From NCBI GenBank assembly GCA_024645305.1, contig JAHEFU010000045.1:1-15838 (forward strand): DNA of 15,838 bases. Direction: 5' to 3'. This DNA is from Planctomycetales bacterium (GTDB lineage Bacteria > 4484-113 > JAFGCY01). Made by a program: the position numbers and the translations under genes. The notes beneath the pieces are model-generated. The model saw only the letters and a program-made list of their open reading frames with translations. It was not told the origin of the DNA and did no database searches. Position 1 is the stretch's first letter, and each line of letters begins with the position of its first letter. Shown piece by piece: positions 1 through 6,269 of the stretch.

Positions 1-873
1 GAGGAACACTCCGGCAAAGGCCATGATCGGGTACTCGAACAGGCCAGCAATGTACCAGGCCCGCCTGGCTTCCTTCACGTCCTTGCAGGCATAGATTCGC
101 TGGTAAAGCGTCATGCCGATAAGCCAGATCGGGATGATCGTGATCATCCAGTTGGCAAAGGTCGTCCAGCCGTGGGGCTGTACATTGTTGAGCGTCCAGA
201 ATTCCTGTGGCAATGATGACAACAGGGTGTTCCAGCCGCCGATCTTGATGATCGCGAAGGGAATGCCGAGGAAGATCAGGCCGAACAGCAGCACGCCCCA
301 CTGGATACTGTCCGTGTGGATCACGGCCTTGAGCCCGCCGATGACGGTATAGACCACGGTGAACAGGCCGATCACGTACAGCGAAAACTGCAGCGGCTCC
401 AGCCCGAGTACTGTGTTTGGGAATATGGTCGCGCTGGCCAGCGTGGCGCCAGCCAGGGCCTGCGCTCCTGTGAATCCCATGTAACCGATTCCGCTGATCA
501 GTGCGGCAAGCAGCGCCACTTTAGTCCCGAAGCGTCGGCGCAGGAAGTCAGGATAGGTCAGCAGGCCATGTTCCATGTCCATAGTCTTGACATGTGGAAT
601 CACGAACACAGCCGCCAGCCAGGCACCGACGAGGCCCGTGAACAGCAGCCAGGAGCCGGAGAGGCCCATCAGGTAGCCCACACCGCCGAGGCCGATGCTG
701 AAACCGCCACCCACGTCCGTGGCCACCACGCTCAGGCCGACATGGGTCGAGCTGATCGAGCGGCCGCCGACGTAGTAGTCATCCGCGGTCTTGTTCTTGT
801 TGTAGAAGTAGAGTCCCACACCCAGGACTGCCAGCATGTAGGTGCCGAACAACACATAATCAATGATTTCCAT
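1..873 (-). CDS. Sodium:solute symporter family transporter, N-terminal part
   Basis: This is an inner-membrane secondary transporter of the SSS family, which couples Na+ entry to uptake of a solute. It is cut by the left edge, so only the first 291 codons are present of the roughly 500 usual for the family. The protein starts MEIIDYVLFGTYMLAVLGVG and continues with DDYYVGGRSI, ATDVGGGFSIG and the family hallmark GGLKAVIHTDSVQ at about residues 185-200, then QRIYACKDVKEARRA. Hydrophobic spans alternate with short loops throughout, as expected for a LeuT-fold transporter. The start is set by GGGAG five bases before the ATG. The solute cannot be told from this half. A long structured leader and an extended -10 promoter lie upstream, so expression may be controlled through the RNA. 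Family assignment is firm; substrate is unknown. Confidence 0.93.
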   Translation of the reverse strand, partial: MEIIDYVLFGTYMLAVLGVGLYFYNKNKTADDYYVGGRSISSTHVGLSVVATDVGGGFSIGLGGVGYLMGLSGSWLLFTGLVGAWLAAVFVIPHVKTMDMEHGLLTYPDFLRRRFGTKVALLAALISGIGYMGFTGAQALAGATLASATIFPNTVLGLEPLQFSLYVIGLFTVVYTVIGGLKAVIHTDSIQWGVLLFGLIFLGIPFAIIKIGGWNTLLSSLPQEFWTLNNVQPHGWTTFANWMITIIPIWLIGMTLYQRIYACKDVKEARRAWYIAGLFEYPIMAFAGVFL

Positions 874-1048
874 GACATCTCCCGCAAATGCTGTCAGGGA
901 CACGCAACGACGCGGTGGTCAGTTTCCGTAGCGTGTTCCGGTAGAAATACCGGAAAGCCGCTGGACATTCCAACGGCTGGCCTGTGACTGCTGAGTAAAG
1001 CTCCGATCAGGCTTCGGACAGATCTGGGACGGAATCGTCCCATGAATC
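874..1048 (-). promoter_or_regulatory. Structured 5' leader of the symporter gene
   Basis: About 175 nt separate the predicted transcription start from the symporter ATG. On the minus strand this RNA would hold a 6-bp hairpin with a 4-nt loop (1026-1041) and a 10-bp hairpin with one G-U pair and a 3-nt loop (956-978). Directly abutting the latter is a perfect 8-bp hairpin with a 4-nt loop (936-955). A further 6-bp pairing joins 931-936 with 900-905, and a short helix GACA/TGTC frames the Shine-Dalgarno site. None of the hairpins is followed by a U-tract. The arrangement resembles a cis-regulatory RNA, but I match it to no known riboswitch class. The rest of the gap, 1065-1206, holds only a weak 6-bp hairpin (1099-1119) whose T-run on the minus strand comes nine bases too late for a good terminator. 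Confidence 0.5.
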
Positions 1049-1055
1049 GGAAAGG

Positions 1056-1064
1056 ATTATAACA
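1056..1064 (-). promoter_or_regulatory. Extended -10 promoter for the symporter
   Basis: The minus strand reads TGTTATAAT: a perfect -10 hexamer (1056-1061) with the TGn extension (1062-1064). The -35 region at 17 bp spacing (TAGCAC) is poor, which is usual for extended -10 promoters. Transcription would start near 1049. Confidence 0.6.
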
Positions 1065-1206
1065 CAGTGGCCCGCGATGTGCTAAAAAATGGCAATTTAT
1101 GGGCATGTCCGGGGCCCATTTCAGCCCTTTGCTGATGCGATGTCGCCAATTACCACGGGTTGCCTGTGTGTTGCCAGAAATTCAATGCGATTCCTGCTGC
1201 CCTGGC

Positions 1207-1410
1207 CTACACCCTCATCAGCAGGTCGTCGATGCGGCTGCGGATTTCCACGGACTGGCGGCGCAGCTGTTCCTCGGTGCTTTCCTCCAGCGCCTGCATG
1301 CGCTGCTCAAGCTGCTCCTGGCGCCTGAGCACCTCTTCCATTAGCATGTTGCCCCGCGCCAGCTGGGCAAGGATCCCCTGCAGCAGTTGTGGTTCAGAAT
1401 AGCTGTACAT
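1207..1410 (-). CDS. Small coiled-coil protein, 67 aa
   Basis: The 67-residue product is almost wholly amphipathic helix. After a short N-terminus (MYSYSEPQLLQGILAQLARG) it is rich in Glu, Gln, Arg and Leu with a heptad-like spacing from about residue 22 to the end (EEVLRRQEQLEQRMQALEES and onward). This suggests an oligomerising coiled coil. No catalytic motif, signal peptide or membrane segment is visible. There is no Shine-Dalgarno before the ATG, but a -10-like TAGTAT ends six bases upstream, so the mRNA may be leaderless. A start at Met22 or Met24 is possible but also lacks a good ribosome site. The gene lies alone between a terminator and the symporter promoter. It may be a structural or regulatory small protein; I do not recognise a family. 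Confidence 0.6.
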   Translation of the reverse strand: MYSYSEPQLLQGILAQLARGNMLMEEVLRRQEQLEQRMQALEESTEEQLRRQSVEIRSRIDDLLMRV

Positions 1411-1416
1411 ATAAAT

Positions 1417-1446
1417 ATACTAACTTATGTATAGTGTAGTTTGCAA
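1417..1446 (-). promoter_or_regulatory. Putative promoter abutting the coiled-coil gene
   Basis: The minus strand shows TTGCAA (1441-1446), an 18-bp spacer, then TAGTAT (1417-1422). Six bases separate the -10 from the ATG, so transcription would begin at or next to the start codon. Confidence 0.4.
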
Positions 1447-1465
1447 GATGAATCTGCCCTCCCAA

Positions 1466-1498
1466 AAGCAAAAAGCCCGGGGCAAGTACCCCGGGCTT
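1466..1498 (-). terminator. Intrinsic terminator after the 235-aa secreted protein gene
   Basis: A perfect 10-bp stem (1473-1482 with 1489-1498, core GCCCGGGG/CCCCGGGC) with a 6-nt loop is followed on the minus strand by a run of T. It lies 31 nt beyond a pnp-like stop codon at 1530-1532, almost the same distance as the true pnp terminator from its stop (29 nt). Confidence 0.85.
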
Positions 1499-1529
1499 CC
1501 TTGTTCCAATCAGTTGTAAGGCTGTGAGA

Positions 1530-1562
1530 CTAGTCGGCGTAGCCGTAGCGGTCGTCGCTCAT
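1530..1562 (-). repeat. Diverged second copy of the pnp C-terminal coding tail
   Basis: The minus strand reads as an 11-codon frame, MSDDRYGYAD-stop. The genuine pnp gene ends DDKHGYTD-stop. The last nine codons including the stop agree at 21 of 27 bases, and all three amino-acid changes are mild (K/R, H/Y, T/A). The next 29-31 nt lead to a GC-rich terminator in both copies. This looks like the end of a pnp gene, not a gene in itself, although ATG does open the short frame. It marks the far boundary of the AT-rich cassette at about 1563-2720. Confidence 0.6.
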
Positions 1563-1573
1563 ATGACGCTTGA

Positions 1574-2281
1574 TTAAAGAGAATCCTCAAAAGCCTTGCT
1601 ATACAGAATTTCACCATACAGAATCCCGCTGTCGCCGTAGGATCTCACGTAGAAGATCGGCGAGAGGTACTTGATCTGGCGATAAGCCTGGATCTCATCA
1701 TCGTAGGATCTGTGATAAATCCATTCCTCCTGGTACTTCTCAAGATGAGATGCAAGATAAATCCTCTCTGGCGTGGTGATCAGCCTTATATACAGATTGC
1801 CAGGGGAGAAATTCTCACTGTTCAGCGTAGGATATTCTCCTGTGATCGGACTCTTGGCAAACTCCAGATACACCGGATCAAGCTCCTGCAGACTCTTGTT
1901 CATGGATTGTGCGACGACTTCTGGCGTGATTACTGCGGGTACCTCGCCAGTGAAGTGCTCGTAGTTCTTGACGATCCGGTATATGTAGATGTACCAGGGA
2001 AGAAAGGCCGTTGACTCCGCAATTGTGGCATTAGGACCGCCGCAGTCGCATCCGAACAGCATGTAGCGTTCGGTTTCTGACAGCTCAGCTGATGGGACAG
2101 GGTCAGGAAAGACAAGCGTACCGTTGTCAAGACCCATAAGCAGGTTCTCGCGCTGATCCCAGTCTACTGGCGTTTCCCTTGCCGCAAATTCCTCGCTGGG
2201 ATGAGCTGCTGCTGGAATAGTTGAATATCCCAAGAGAATGACAGAAGTCATAGCAGCAATTATGTGTCGTGCATAGAACAT
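1574..2281 (-). CDS. Secreted protein of unknown function, 235 aa
   Basis: I do not recognise a family. A classic signal peptide opens the protein (MFYARHIIAAMTSVILLGYS, cleavage probably after the AAA at residues 24-26). The mature part has CDCGG at 78-82, an aromatic stretch FLPWYIYIYRIVKNY near 93-107, and a Tyr-rich C-terminal half. The two Cys residues in CxC could form a disulfide or bind metal. The start is chosen at 2281 because AGGAGG lies seven bases upstream; the upstream ATG at 2320 has no ribosome site and overlaps the neighbouring gene. It follows the Cys-rich gene by about 20 bases and both products carry signal peptides, so they are probably one operon. Base composition is AT-richer than the flanks, and it ends next to a second copy of the pnp tail. 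Both facts suggest the pair was acquired. Confidence 0.72.
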   Translation of the reverse strand: MFYARHIIAAMTSVILLGYSTIPAAAHPSEEFAARETPVDWDQRENLLMGLDNGTLVFPDPVPSAELSETERYMLFGCDCGGPNATIAESTAFLPWYIYIYRIVKNYEHFTGEVPAVITPEVVAQSMNKSLQELDPVYLEFAKSPITGEYPTLNSENFSPGNLYIRLITTPERIYLASHLEKYQEEWIYHRSYDDEIQAYRQIKYLSPIFYVRSYGDSGILYGEILYSKAFEDSL

Positions 2282-2301
2282 TTGTTTCCCTCCTGCTATT
2301 T

Positions 2302-2517
2302 TTAGCGGCATTTGTAGCATTCCACAGGAGCACCGTAGTTTTCCTCACCCCAGCAACCTTCACACCAAGTGCACTCAGTTACGATAGTGCTCTGCCGTTG
2401 TGTGTGATTCATACAGTACTGCATGCAACTTGATTGAAATCGCATCCATGTTCCTTCGAAGTAGTCCTTACTGTGCCAGTGCCACTGCAAGATGGCAAGC
2501 ACCAGCCTACGGTGCAT
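2302..2517 (-). pseudogene. Cys-rich frame, probably the displaced C-terminus of the upstream secreted peptide
   Basis: This frame overlaps the end of the Cys-rich signal-peptide gene, in the -1 frame. Its last 45 residues are rich in paired Cys (SSCMQYC, TECTWCEGC, VECYKCR), which is the character expected of a small disulfide-rich or zinc-binding secreted domain. Its stop lies just upstream of the AGGAGG of the next gene, as expected for the true end of the upstream gene. The N-terminal MHRRLV part has no ribosome site and no Cys. I read it as a C-terminal continuation joined by a one-base deletion somewhere around 2410-2490. A sequencing error, a real mutation, or a shift during translation are all possible. 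Confidence 0.5.
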
Positions 2518-2654
2518 GGTCCATCAGACTCAGTGGGGGTTTCGGTATACGTTGGCGTATAGCAGTAACCAGTGTTTGGCGCAGGAATTGAAGCATGCAC
2601 CTGACCACCATACGCTGTTACCATCGCAATAATGATTAACAACCCGAATCTCAT
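2409..2654 (-). CDS. Small secreted Cys-rich protein, 81 aa as read
   Basis: A signal peptide (MRFGLLIIIAMVTAYGGQVHA) leads into a Pro/Thr-rich linker and a Cys cluster (C31, C47, C52, C56, then C70 and C78 in the current frame). AAGGAGG lies nine bases before this ATG; an ATG at 2663 directly abuts that site and is less likely. The frame stops at 2409, but a more Cys-rich frame continues for 36 codons on the same strand up to the next gene. The protein may therefore be truncated by a frameshift from an original of about 115 residues. It is the first gene of the cassette after the pnp terminator. A weak TGGTAAACT extended -10 is visible upstream at about 2685-2693. Function unknown; small disulfide-rich secreted proteins include inhibitors, toxins and adhesin parts, but nothing here decides between them. 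Confidence 0.6.
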   Translation of the reverse strand: MRFGLLIIIAMVTAYGGQVHASIPAPNTGYCYTPTYTETPTESDGPCTVGWCLPSCSGTGTVRTTSKEHGCDFNQVACSTV

Positions 2655-2720
2655 TCGTTCCATCCTCCTTTGTGAGGTAGTTTCAAGAGAAGTTTACCAG
2701 CCTTTTTTTTCTATCAAGTA

Positions 2721-2764
2721 CCAAAAAAGAAACCCCGGGGAGTTTTCCCCGGGGTTTCTTTTTT
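2721..2764 (-). terminator. pnp terminator, bidirectional in form
   Basis: A perfect 12-bp stem (2729-2740 with 2747-2758) carries a 6-nt loop. On the minus strand it is followed by six T (2723-2728) and lies 29 nt after the pnp stop. The plus strand also has a T-run after the stem, so it could stop transcription both ways. It separates pnp from the secreted-protein cassette, which therefore needs its own promoter. Confidence 0.9.
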
Positions 2765-2787
2765 GTCTCAATTGGCAGATTTATCCG

Positions 2788-5214
2788 CTAGTCGGTGTAG
2801 CCGTGCTTGTCATCGCCACCGCCGCCTTCAGAGCTGCCGCCGTCGTTGCCACCGCCGAAGCCGCCGCTGCGTCCGCCGGTGCGTCCACTGCCCTGTTCGG
2901 AGCGCTGGCCACCGTCACGGGGAGGTCTGCCGCCGCCATCACGCGGGGGACGTCCACCGCGGTCTCCGCCGCCACCATAGCCGCCACCGCCACCACGTCC
3001 GCCACGGTCTCCACCGCCGCGTCCGCCACGATCTCCGCCATAGCCACCGCCGCCGCCGCGACCACCACGGTCACCGCCGCCACGTCCACCGCGGTCTCCA
3101 CCACCACCGCCGCGTCCACCACGGTCACGCTGGGTGTATTCAACGTCTGTGCGGATCAGGCTGATCTTGCCGGCCTCATCGATCTCCTCGATCTTGACCG
3201 GAATGATGTCGCCAATCTTGAGTTCATCCTCGATGTTCTCCACGCGGTGGTCAGCCACCTTGGAAACGTGCAGGAAGCCATCACGGCCCGGCACCAGCTC
3301 GACGAATGCCGCAAACGGCATCAGTCTGACAACGGCGCCCTTGAACTCGTCACCCTGCTTGACAGTGGTTGTCATCGCCCGGATGATGGACAGCGCACGC
3401 TGTACACCCTCGTGGTCGGTGCCCGTCACGAACACGCGACCCTCATCGTCAATGTCGACTTCGGCACCGGTCTCGCTGACGATCTTCTTGATGTTCTTGC
3501 CGCTGGGCCCGATCACGAGACCGATCTGGTCCACGTCGATCTGCAGCATCTCCAGCATCGGAGCGTACTGGCTGATGGTCTTGCGCGGCTCGGAGATCAC
3601 TGCCTCCATCTGCTCAATCACATCCACGTAGCCCTTGTAGGCCAGCTCCAGGGTCTCCTTGGCCATCGCCACTGTCAGGCCCTCGATCTTCACGTCCAGC
3701 TGGATCGCGGTGATGCCCTCACGGGTACCGGTCACCTTGAAGTCCATGTCGCCGTTGAAGTCCTCAAAGCCGGAGAGGTCCATCAGAAGCCTGTAGTCGT
3801 CACCATCAGTCACGAGGCCGATGGAGATTCCACCCACGGGGCGCGTGATCGGCACACCGGCCGCCATCAGCGACAGGGTGCTGGCGCAGGTGGCTGCCAT
3901 GGAGGAGGAGGCGTTGCTTTCCGTGGTCTCCGAGACCAGGCGGATCGTATACGGGAAGTCATCCTCAGCCGGGATCACCGGCAGCACGGCCTTCTCGGCG
4001 AGCACGCCGTGACCGATGTCACGCCGGCCCGGTCCGCGGTTGGGCCGGGTCTCACCGACACTGTAGGCCGGGAAGTTGTAATGATGCATGTAGCGTTTGC
4101 TGGCATCGAAGTTGACGGTGTCAATCCGCTGGCGGTCGCCGCCACTGCCCAGCGTCAGGGCACTGAACACCTGGGTCTGGCCCCGGGTGAACAGCGAGGA
4201 GCCATGCACGCGGGGCAGCAGGTCCACCATGCACTCAATCGGGCGGATGTCGCCCGGGGCGCGGTGGTCAATGCGGGTGCCCTGCATCGTCATGGCGCGG
4301 GCCTGCTTCTTCACGAGCTTGCCGACGTAGTTCTTGACCATGCCCTTGTCAGCTTCGGGGTCGCCCGCGAGGATATGCTCCGCCACTTCATTCTTGAGCG
4401 CGCTGAGCTTGCCGAACAGGTCCTCCTTGCCGTCCGCCGGGATCAGTTCCTTGATCTTCGGATTGGCAAAGGCCTCGATCTTCGCGGCGAGGGCGCTGTC
4501 AATCTCGGGCTTGGCGGTGTAGGAGGCCTTCTCGCGGCTGTACTCCTTCGAGATCTCGGCAATCTTCGTGGCCAGCTCGCTGAGGTGCTTGAAGGCCAGT
4601 TCGACGGCTTCGCCGACGACGGCCACCGGCACTTCCTTGCTTTCGTCCTCAATCATGTTGATGCGGTTCTTCGTACCGGACACGAGCAGGTCGAGATCGC
4701 TCTCCTCCATCTGCTCGAAGGTCGGGTTGATTATGAAGTCGCCGTTGATGCGGCCGATGCGGCAGGCCGCGATCGGGTTGTCATACGGGATGTTGCTGAT
4801 CGCGAGGGCAATTGAGGAACCGTTGATGGCATACACATCCGGCACGGTCTCATTGTCCTGGGACATCGCGGTGACGACGATCTGCACATCGTTGTGGTAG
4901 TCATCGGGGAACATCGGGCGGATCGTGCGGTCAATCTTGCGACTGAGCAGCACCGCCTGTTCGGAGGGCCGGGCCTCACGCTTGATGAATCCGCCGGGGA
5001 ACTTGCCCGCTGCGTAGAACTTCTCTTCGTAGTCCACCATCAGCGGGAAGAAGTCTATGCCCTCCCGCGGCTCACGGCTGGCCGTGACACAGCACAGCAG
5101 GACGAAGTCACCATGGCGCAGCAATACCGCGCCGCCGGCCTGTTTTGCAATCACACCGGATTCGATGGAAAAGGAATCAGACCCCTGGGAAAGGTCCATT
5201 TTGAATTTTTTCAC
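2788..5214 (-). CDS. pnp: Polyribonucleotide nucleotidyltransferase with an RGG-repeat tail
   Basis: PNPase degrades RNA 3' to 5' by phosphorolysis and is a central part of mRNA turnover, often with RNase E or a helicase. Two RNase PH-like cores span about residues 15-555. The catalytic part shows TESNASSSMA (Ser436-438), FEDFNGDMDFK (Asp485, Asp491, Lys493, matching the metal-site residues of E. coli PNPase) and GRRDIGHG. A KH domain (GPSG at 569-572) and an S1 domain (about 621-691) follow. The final ~110 residues are Gly-rich with eleven RGG motifs, many as DRGG, and end DDKHGYTD; most PNPases lack such a tail. The start is GTG at 5214, six bases after AAGAGG, giving MKKFKMDLSQGS, which fits the family N-terminus. 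It lies downstream of rpsO in the usual order, and a hairpin in the gap may serve in autocontrol. Confidence 0.97.
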   Translation of the reverse strand: MKKFKMDLSQGSDSFSIESGVIAKQAGGAVLLRHGDFVLLCCVTASREPREGIDFFPLMVDYEEKFYAAGKFPGGFIKREARPSEQAVLLSRKIDRTIRPMFPDDYHNDVQIVVTAMSQDNETVPDVYAINGSSIALAISNIPYDNPIAACRIGRINGDFIINPTFEQMEESDLDLLVSGTKNRINMIEDESKEVPVAVVGEAVELAFKHLSELATKIAEISKEYSREKASYTAKPEIDSALAAKIEAFANPKIKELIPADGKEDLFGKLSALKNEVAEHILAGDPEADKGMVKNYVGKLVKKQARAMTMQGTRIDHRAPGDIRPIECMVDLLPRVHGSSLFTRGQTQVFSALTLGSGGDRQRIDTVNFDASKRYMHHYNFPAYSVGETRPNRGPGRRDIGHGVLAEKAVLPVIPAEDDFPYTIRLVSETTESNASSSMAATCASTLSLMAAGVPITRPVGGISIGLVTDGDDYRLLMDLSGFEDFNGDMDFKVTGTREGITAIQLDVKIEGLTVAMAKETLELAYKGYVDVIEQMEAVISEPRKTISQYAPMLEMLQIDVDQIGLVIGPSGKNIKKIVSETGAEVDIDDEGRVFVTGTDHEGVQRALSIIRAMTTTVKQGDEFKGAVVRLMPFAAFVELVPGRDGFLHVSKVADHRVENIEDELKIGDIIPVKIEEIDEAGKISLIRTDVEYTQRDRGGRGGGGGDRGGRGGGDRGGRGGGGGYGGDRGGRGGGDRGGRGGGGGYGGGGDRGGRPPRDGGGRPPRDGGQRSEQGSGRTGGRSGGFGGGNDGGSSEGGGGDDKHGYTD
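2971..3096 (-). repeat. Two tandem 63-bp units encoding the RGG tail
   Basis: Two adjoining 21-residue units, identical in protein (DRGGRGGGDRGGRGGGGGYG plus a final G), are encoded by 3034-3096 and 2971-3033. The DNA copies differ mostly at synonymous sites, so the protein repeat appears conserved. A shorter RPPRDGG doublet follows in the tail. Confidence 0.85.
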
Positions 5215-5236
5215 TTCTAGCCTCTTATATATCAAT

Positions 5237-5255
5237 TGCGCGCCACTTGCGCGCA
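5237..5255 (-). promoter_or_regulatory. Hairpin in the rpsO-pnp gap
   Basis: A perfect 7-bp inverted repeat (TGCGCGC/GCGCGCA, 5-nt loop) lies in the 119-nt gap just upstream of the pnp Shine-Dalgarno. In enteric bacteria a stem in this place is cut by RNase III and lets PNPase repress its own mRNA. The position is similar, but the stem is much shorter, so the shared role is inference. It has no U-tract and is unlikely to be a terminator. Confidence 0.5.
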
Positions 5256-5333
5256 CACACGGCCAGGTAAAAAGGTATCAGTAGCAGAGTGGAAGAAGAA
5301 TGAGAAGCTTCAGAAAATGGTTACGGAACCAGC

Positions 5334-5603
5334 CTACTTGCGCAGGCCGAGTTCCTTGATCACTTCCTGGTACTTGGAAAAGCTCTTCTTCTGCAGGTAT
5401 GAGAGGAACTTGCGACGCCGGCCAACCATCTGCAGCAGGCCACGGCGTGAGTGCTTGTCCTTCTTGTGGATCTTGAGATGACCGTTAAGGTCTTCAATGC
5501 GCTGAGTCAGCAGAGCGATCTGAACTTCCGCTGAACCCGTATCCTTCTCGTGGTGCTGGAACTTTGCGAGTATTCCAGCTCGAACGTCTGCATCCATCGA
5601 CAT
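5334..5603 (-). CDS. rpsO: Ribosomal protein S15
   Basis: S15 is a primary 16S rRNA-binding protein of the small subunit platform. The 89-residue product has the standard length and family signature: HEKDTGSAEVQIALLTQRI, then the HLKIHKKDKHSRRGLLQMVGRRRKFLSYL segment that contacts rRNA, ending GLRK. The start is the ATG at 5603, eight bases after GGGAG; the next Met two codons on is less well placed. An in-frame ATG at 5636 would add 11 residues not found in the family. It is followed by pnp in the conserved rpsO-pnp order. A perfect extended -10 lies upstream, and a leader hairpin just before the Shine-Dalgarno could be where S15 binds its own mRNA. Confidence 0.98.
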   Translation of the reverse strand: MSMDADVRAGILAKFQHHEKDTGSAEVQIALLTQRIEDLNGHLKIHKKDKHSRRGLLQMVGRRRKFLSYLQKKSFSKYQEVIKELGLRK

Positions 5604-5616
5604 TTCTAATTCTCCC

Positions 5617-5634
5617 GGACGCCTCCAGGCGCCC
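5617..5634 (-). promoter_or_regulatory. rpsO leader hairpin
   Basis: The leader RNA forms a 7-bp stem with a 4-nt loop and one G-U pair directly 5' of the GGGAG of rpsO. S15 represses its own translation in many bacteria through varied leader structures, and this is a candidate site. Confidence 0.4.
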
Positions 5635-5665
5635 ATTTCTTCTACCTTTTTACTTAGCTCGCGAG

Positions 5666-5674
5666 ATTATATCA
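5666..5674 (-). promoter_or_regulatory. Extended -10 promoter for rpsO-pnp
   Basis: The minus strand reads TGATATAAT, a perfect -10 with TGn extension, placing the start near 5659 and giving a ~55-nt leader. No good -35 is seen; a small 5-bp inverted repeat (5684-5697) lies there instead. Confidence 0.65.
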
Positions 5675-5748
5675 CAAAGGCCAGCGCCTGACGGCGCATG
5701 GAAGCGGCCGAGTCCGGCTGGTTTGCCCCGGAGACAATCCATCGAGAA

Positions 5749-5760
5749 CCCCTTGCGGGG
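5749..5760 (-). terminator. Weak hairpin after the OB-fold gene
   Basis: CCCC-TTGC-GGGG forms a 4-bp GC stem about 47 nt beyond the stop of the OB-fold gene, followed on the minus strand by TTCT only. It may slow or end that transcript, but it is a poor terminator. Confidence 0.25.
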
Positions 5761-5807
5761 ATCAGGTATTTTACCGGGAAAACCGGGAAAATCAAGCCCC
5801 TGGCACC

Positions 5808-6206
5808 TTATTCCCGCTCAGGAAGCTCCATGATCACGGTTTTGCTGATTCCACCGAGGTTGAACAGCTCATCCACCTGGCCATCCACCTCGACTTCCTC
5901 GCCGATGGTGGGCAGGCCGCGTTCGGTCACCACGGTAATCGTCGCCGTCCCGTCATCGAGCTCGAACCACTTGACCATCAGGTTCATAGTACTGGTGACC
6001 TTGCCCTTCACATGCACCATCCGGCCATCATAGGTCCGCAGGTCAGCGAGGATGTCCGCGACTGGAATCGCCTTGGCTTCCTCAATCTGCCGCCAGGCGT
6101 AGATACCCAGGCCGCCGGCAACGAGGATCGCCACCACCAGCAGTCCCATCATCAGCGGAGTCATGCCCGCCGCCTTAGCCCCTTTGTTTTTGTCCTGTCC
6201 GTCCAT
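5808..6206 (-). CDS. Membrane-anchored OB-fold-like protein, 132 aa
   Basis: After a polar N-terminus with several Lys (MDGQDKNKGAKAAG), one membrane helix spans about residues 15-38. From about 48 to 128 the sequence alternates short strands with glycines (DGRMVHVKGKVTS, KWFELDDGTATITVVTERG, GEEVEVDGQVDEL, GISKTVIMELPERE). This pattern is typical of OB-fold domains that modify or bind ligands at the membrane. The positive N-terminus suggests N-in, domain outside. No Shine-Dalgarno precedes the ATG; a TGC-TACACT element ends six bases upstream, so the message is probably leaderless. It is transcribed divergently from the 393-aa secreted protein gene with only 77 bp between. The OB assignment is from pattern, not a family match. 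Confidence 0.7.
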   Translation of the reverse strand: MDGQDKNKGAKAAGMTPLMMGLLVVAILVAGGLGIYAWRQIEEAKAIPVADILADLRTYDGRMVHVKGKVTSTMNLMVKWFELDDGTATITVVTERGLPTIGEEVEVDGQVDELFNLGGISKTVIMELPERE

Positions 6207-6212
6207 GGAATT

Positions 6213-6241
6213 AGTGTAGCAGTACAGCACTCCCCAGTCAG
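6213..6241 (-). promoter_or_regulatory. Promoter abutting the OB-fold gene
   Basis: The minus strand shows CTGACT (6236-6241), a 17-bp spacer and TACACT (6213-6218) with TGC before it. Six bases then lead to the ATG, so transcription would start at the start codon. Confidence 0.5.
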
Positions 6242-6269
6242 CACCCTGCATAATCCGGGAAACTAAAGC

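Noticed and set aside
316..987. A 223-codon plus-strand frame
   Set aside because: Antisense to the symporter, whose family motifs are clear.
1062..1080. GGGCCACTGTG resembling part of a cobalamin riboswitch
   Set aside because: It lies upstream of the -10 and so would not be in the transcript, and no other cobalamin elements are present.
1530..1562. MSDDRYGYAD as a functional micropeptide
   Set aside because: It has no ribosome site and matches the pnp C-terminus too closely to be independent.
2410..2490. Programmed -1 frameshift in the Cys-rich gene
   Set aside because: No X-XXY-YYZ slippery heptamer in the right frame and no clear downstream stimulatory stem; an error or mutation is more likely.
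1560..2764. Classical integrase-mediated island at the pnp 3' end
   Set aside because: The tail copies are diverged, not exact attachment repeats, and there is no integrase in the cassette; other routes of recombination remain open.
2632..4815. A 727-codon plus-strand frame
   Set aside because: It lies antisense to pnp and reads as Ala/Thr/His-rich sequence that mirrors pnp codon bias; the minus strand has an unmistakable PNPase.
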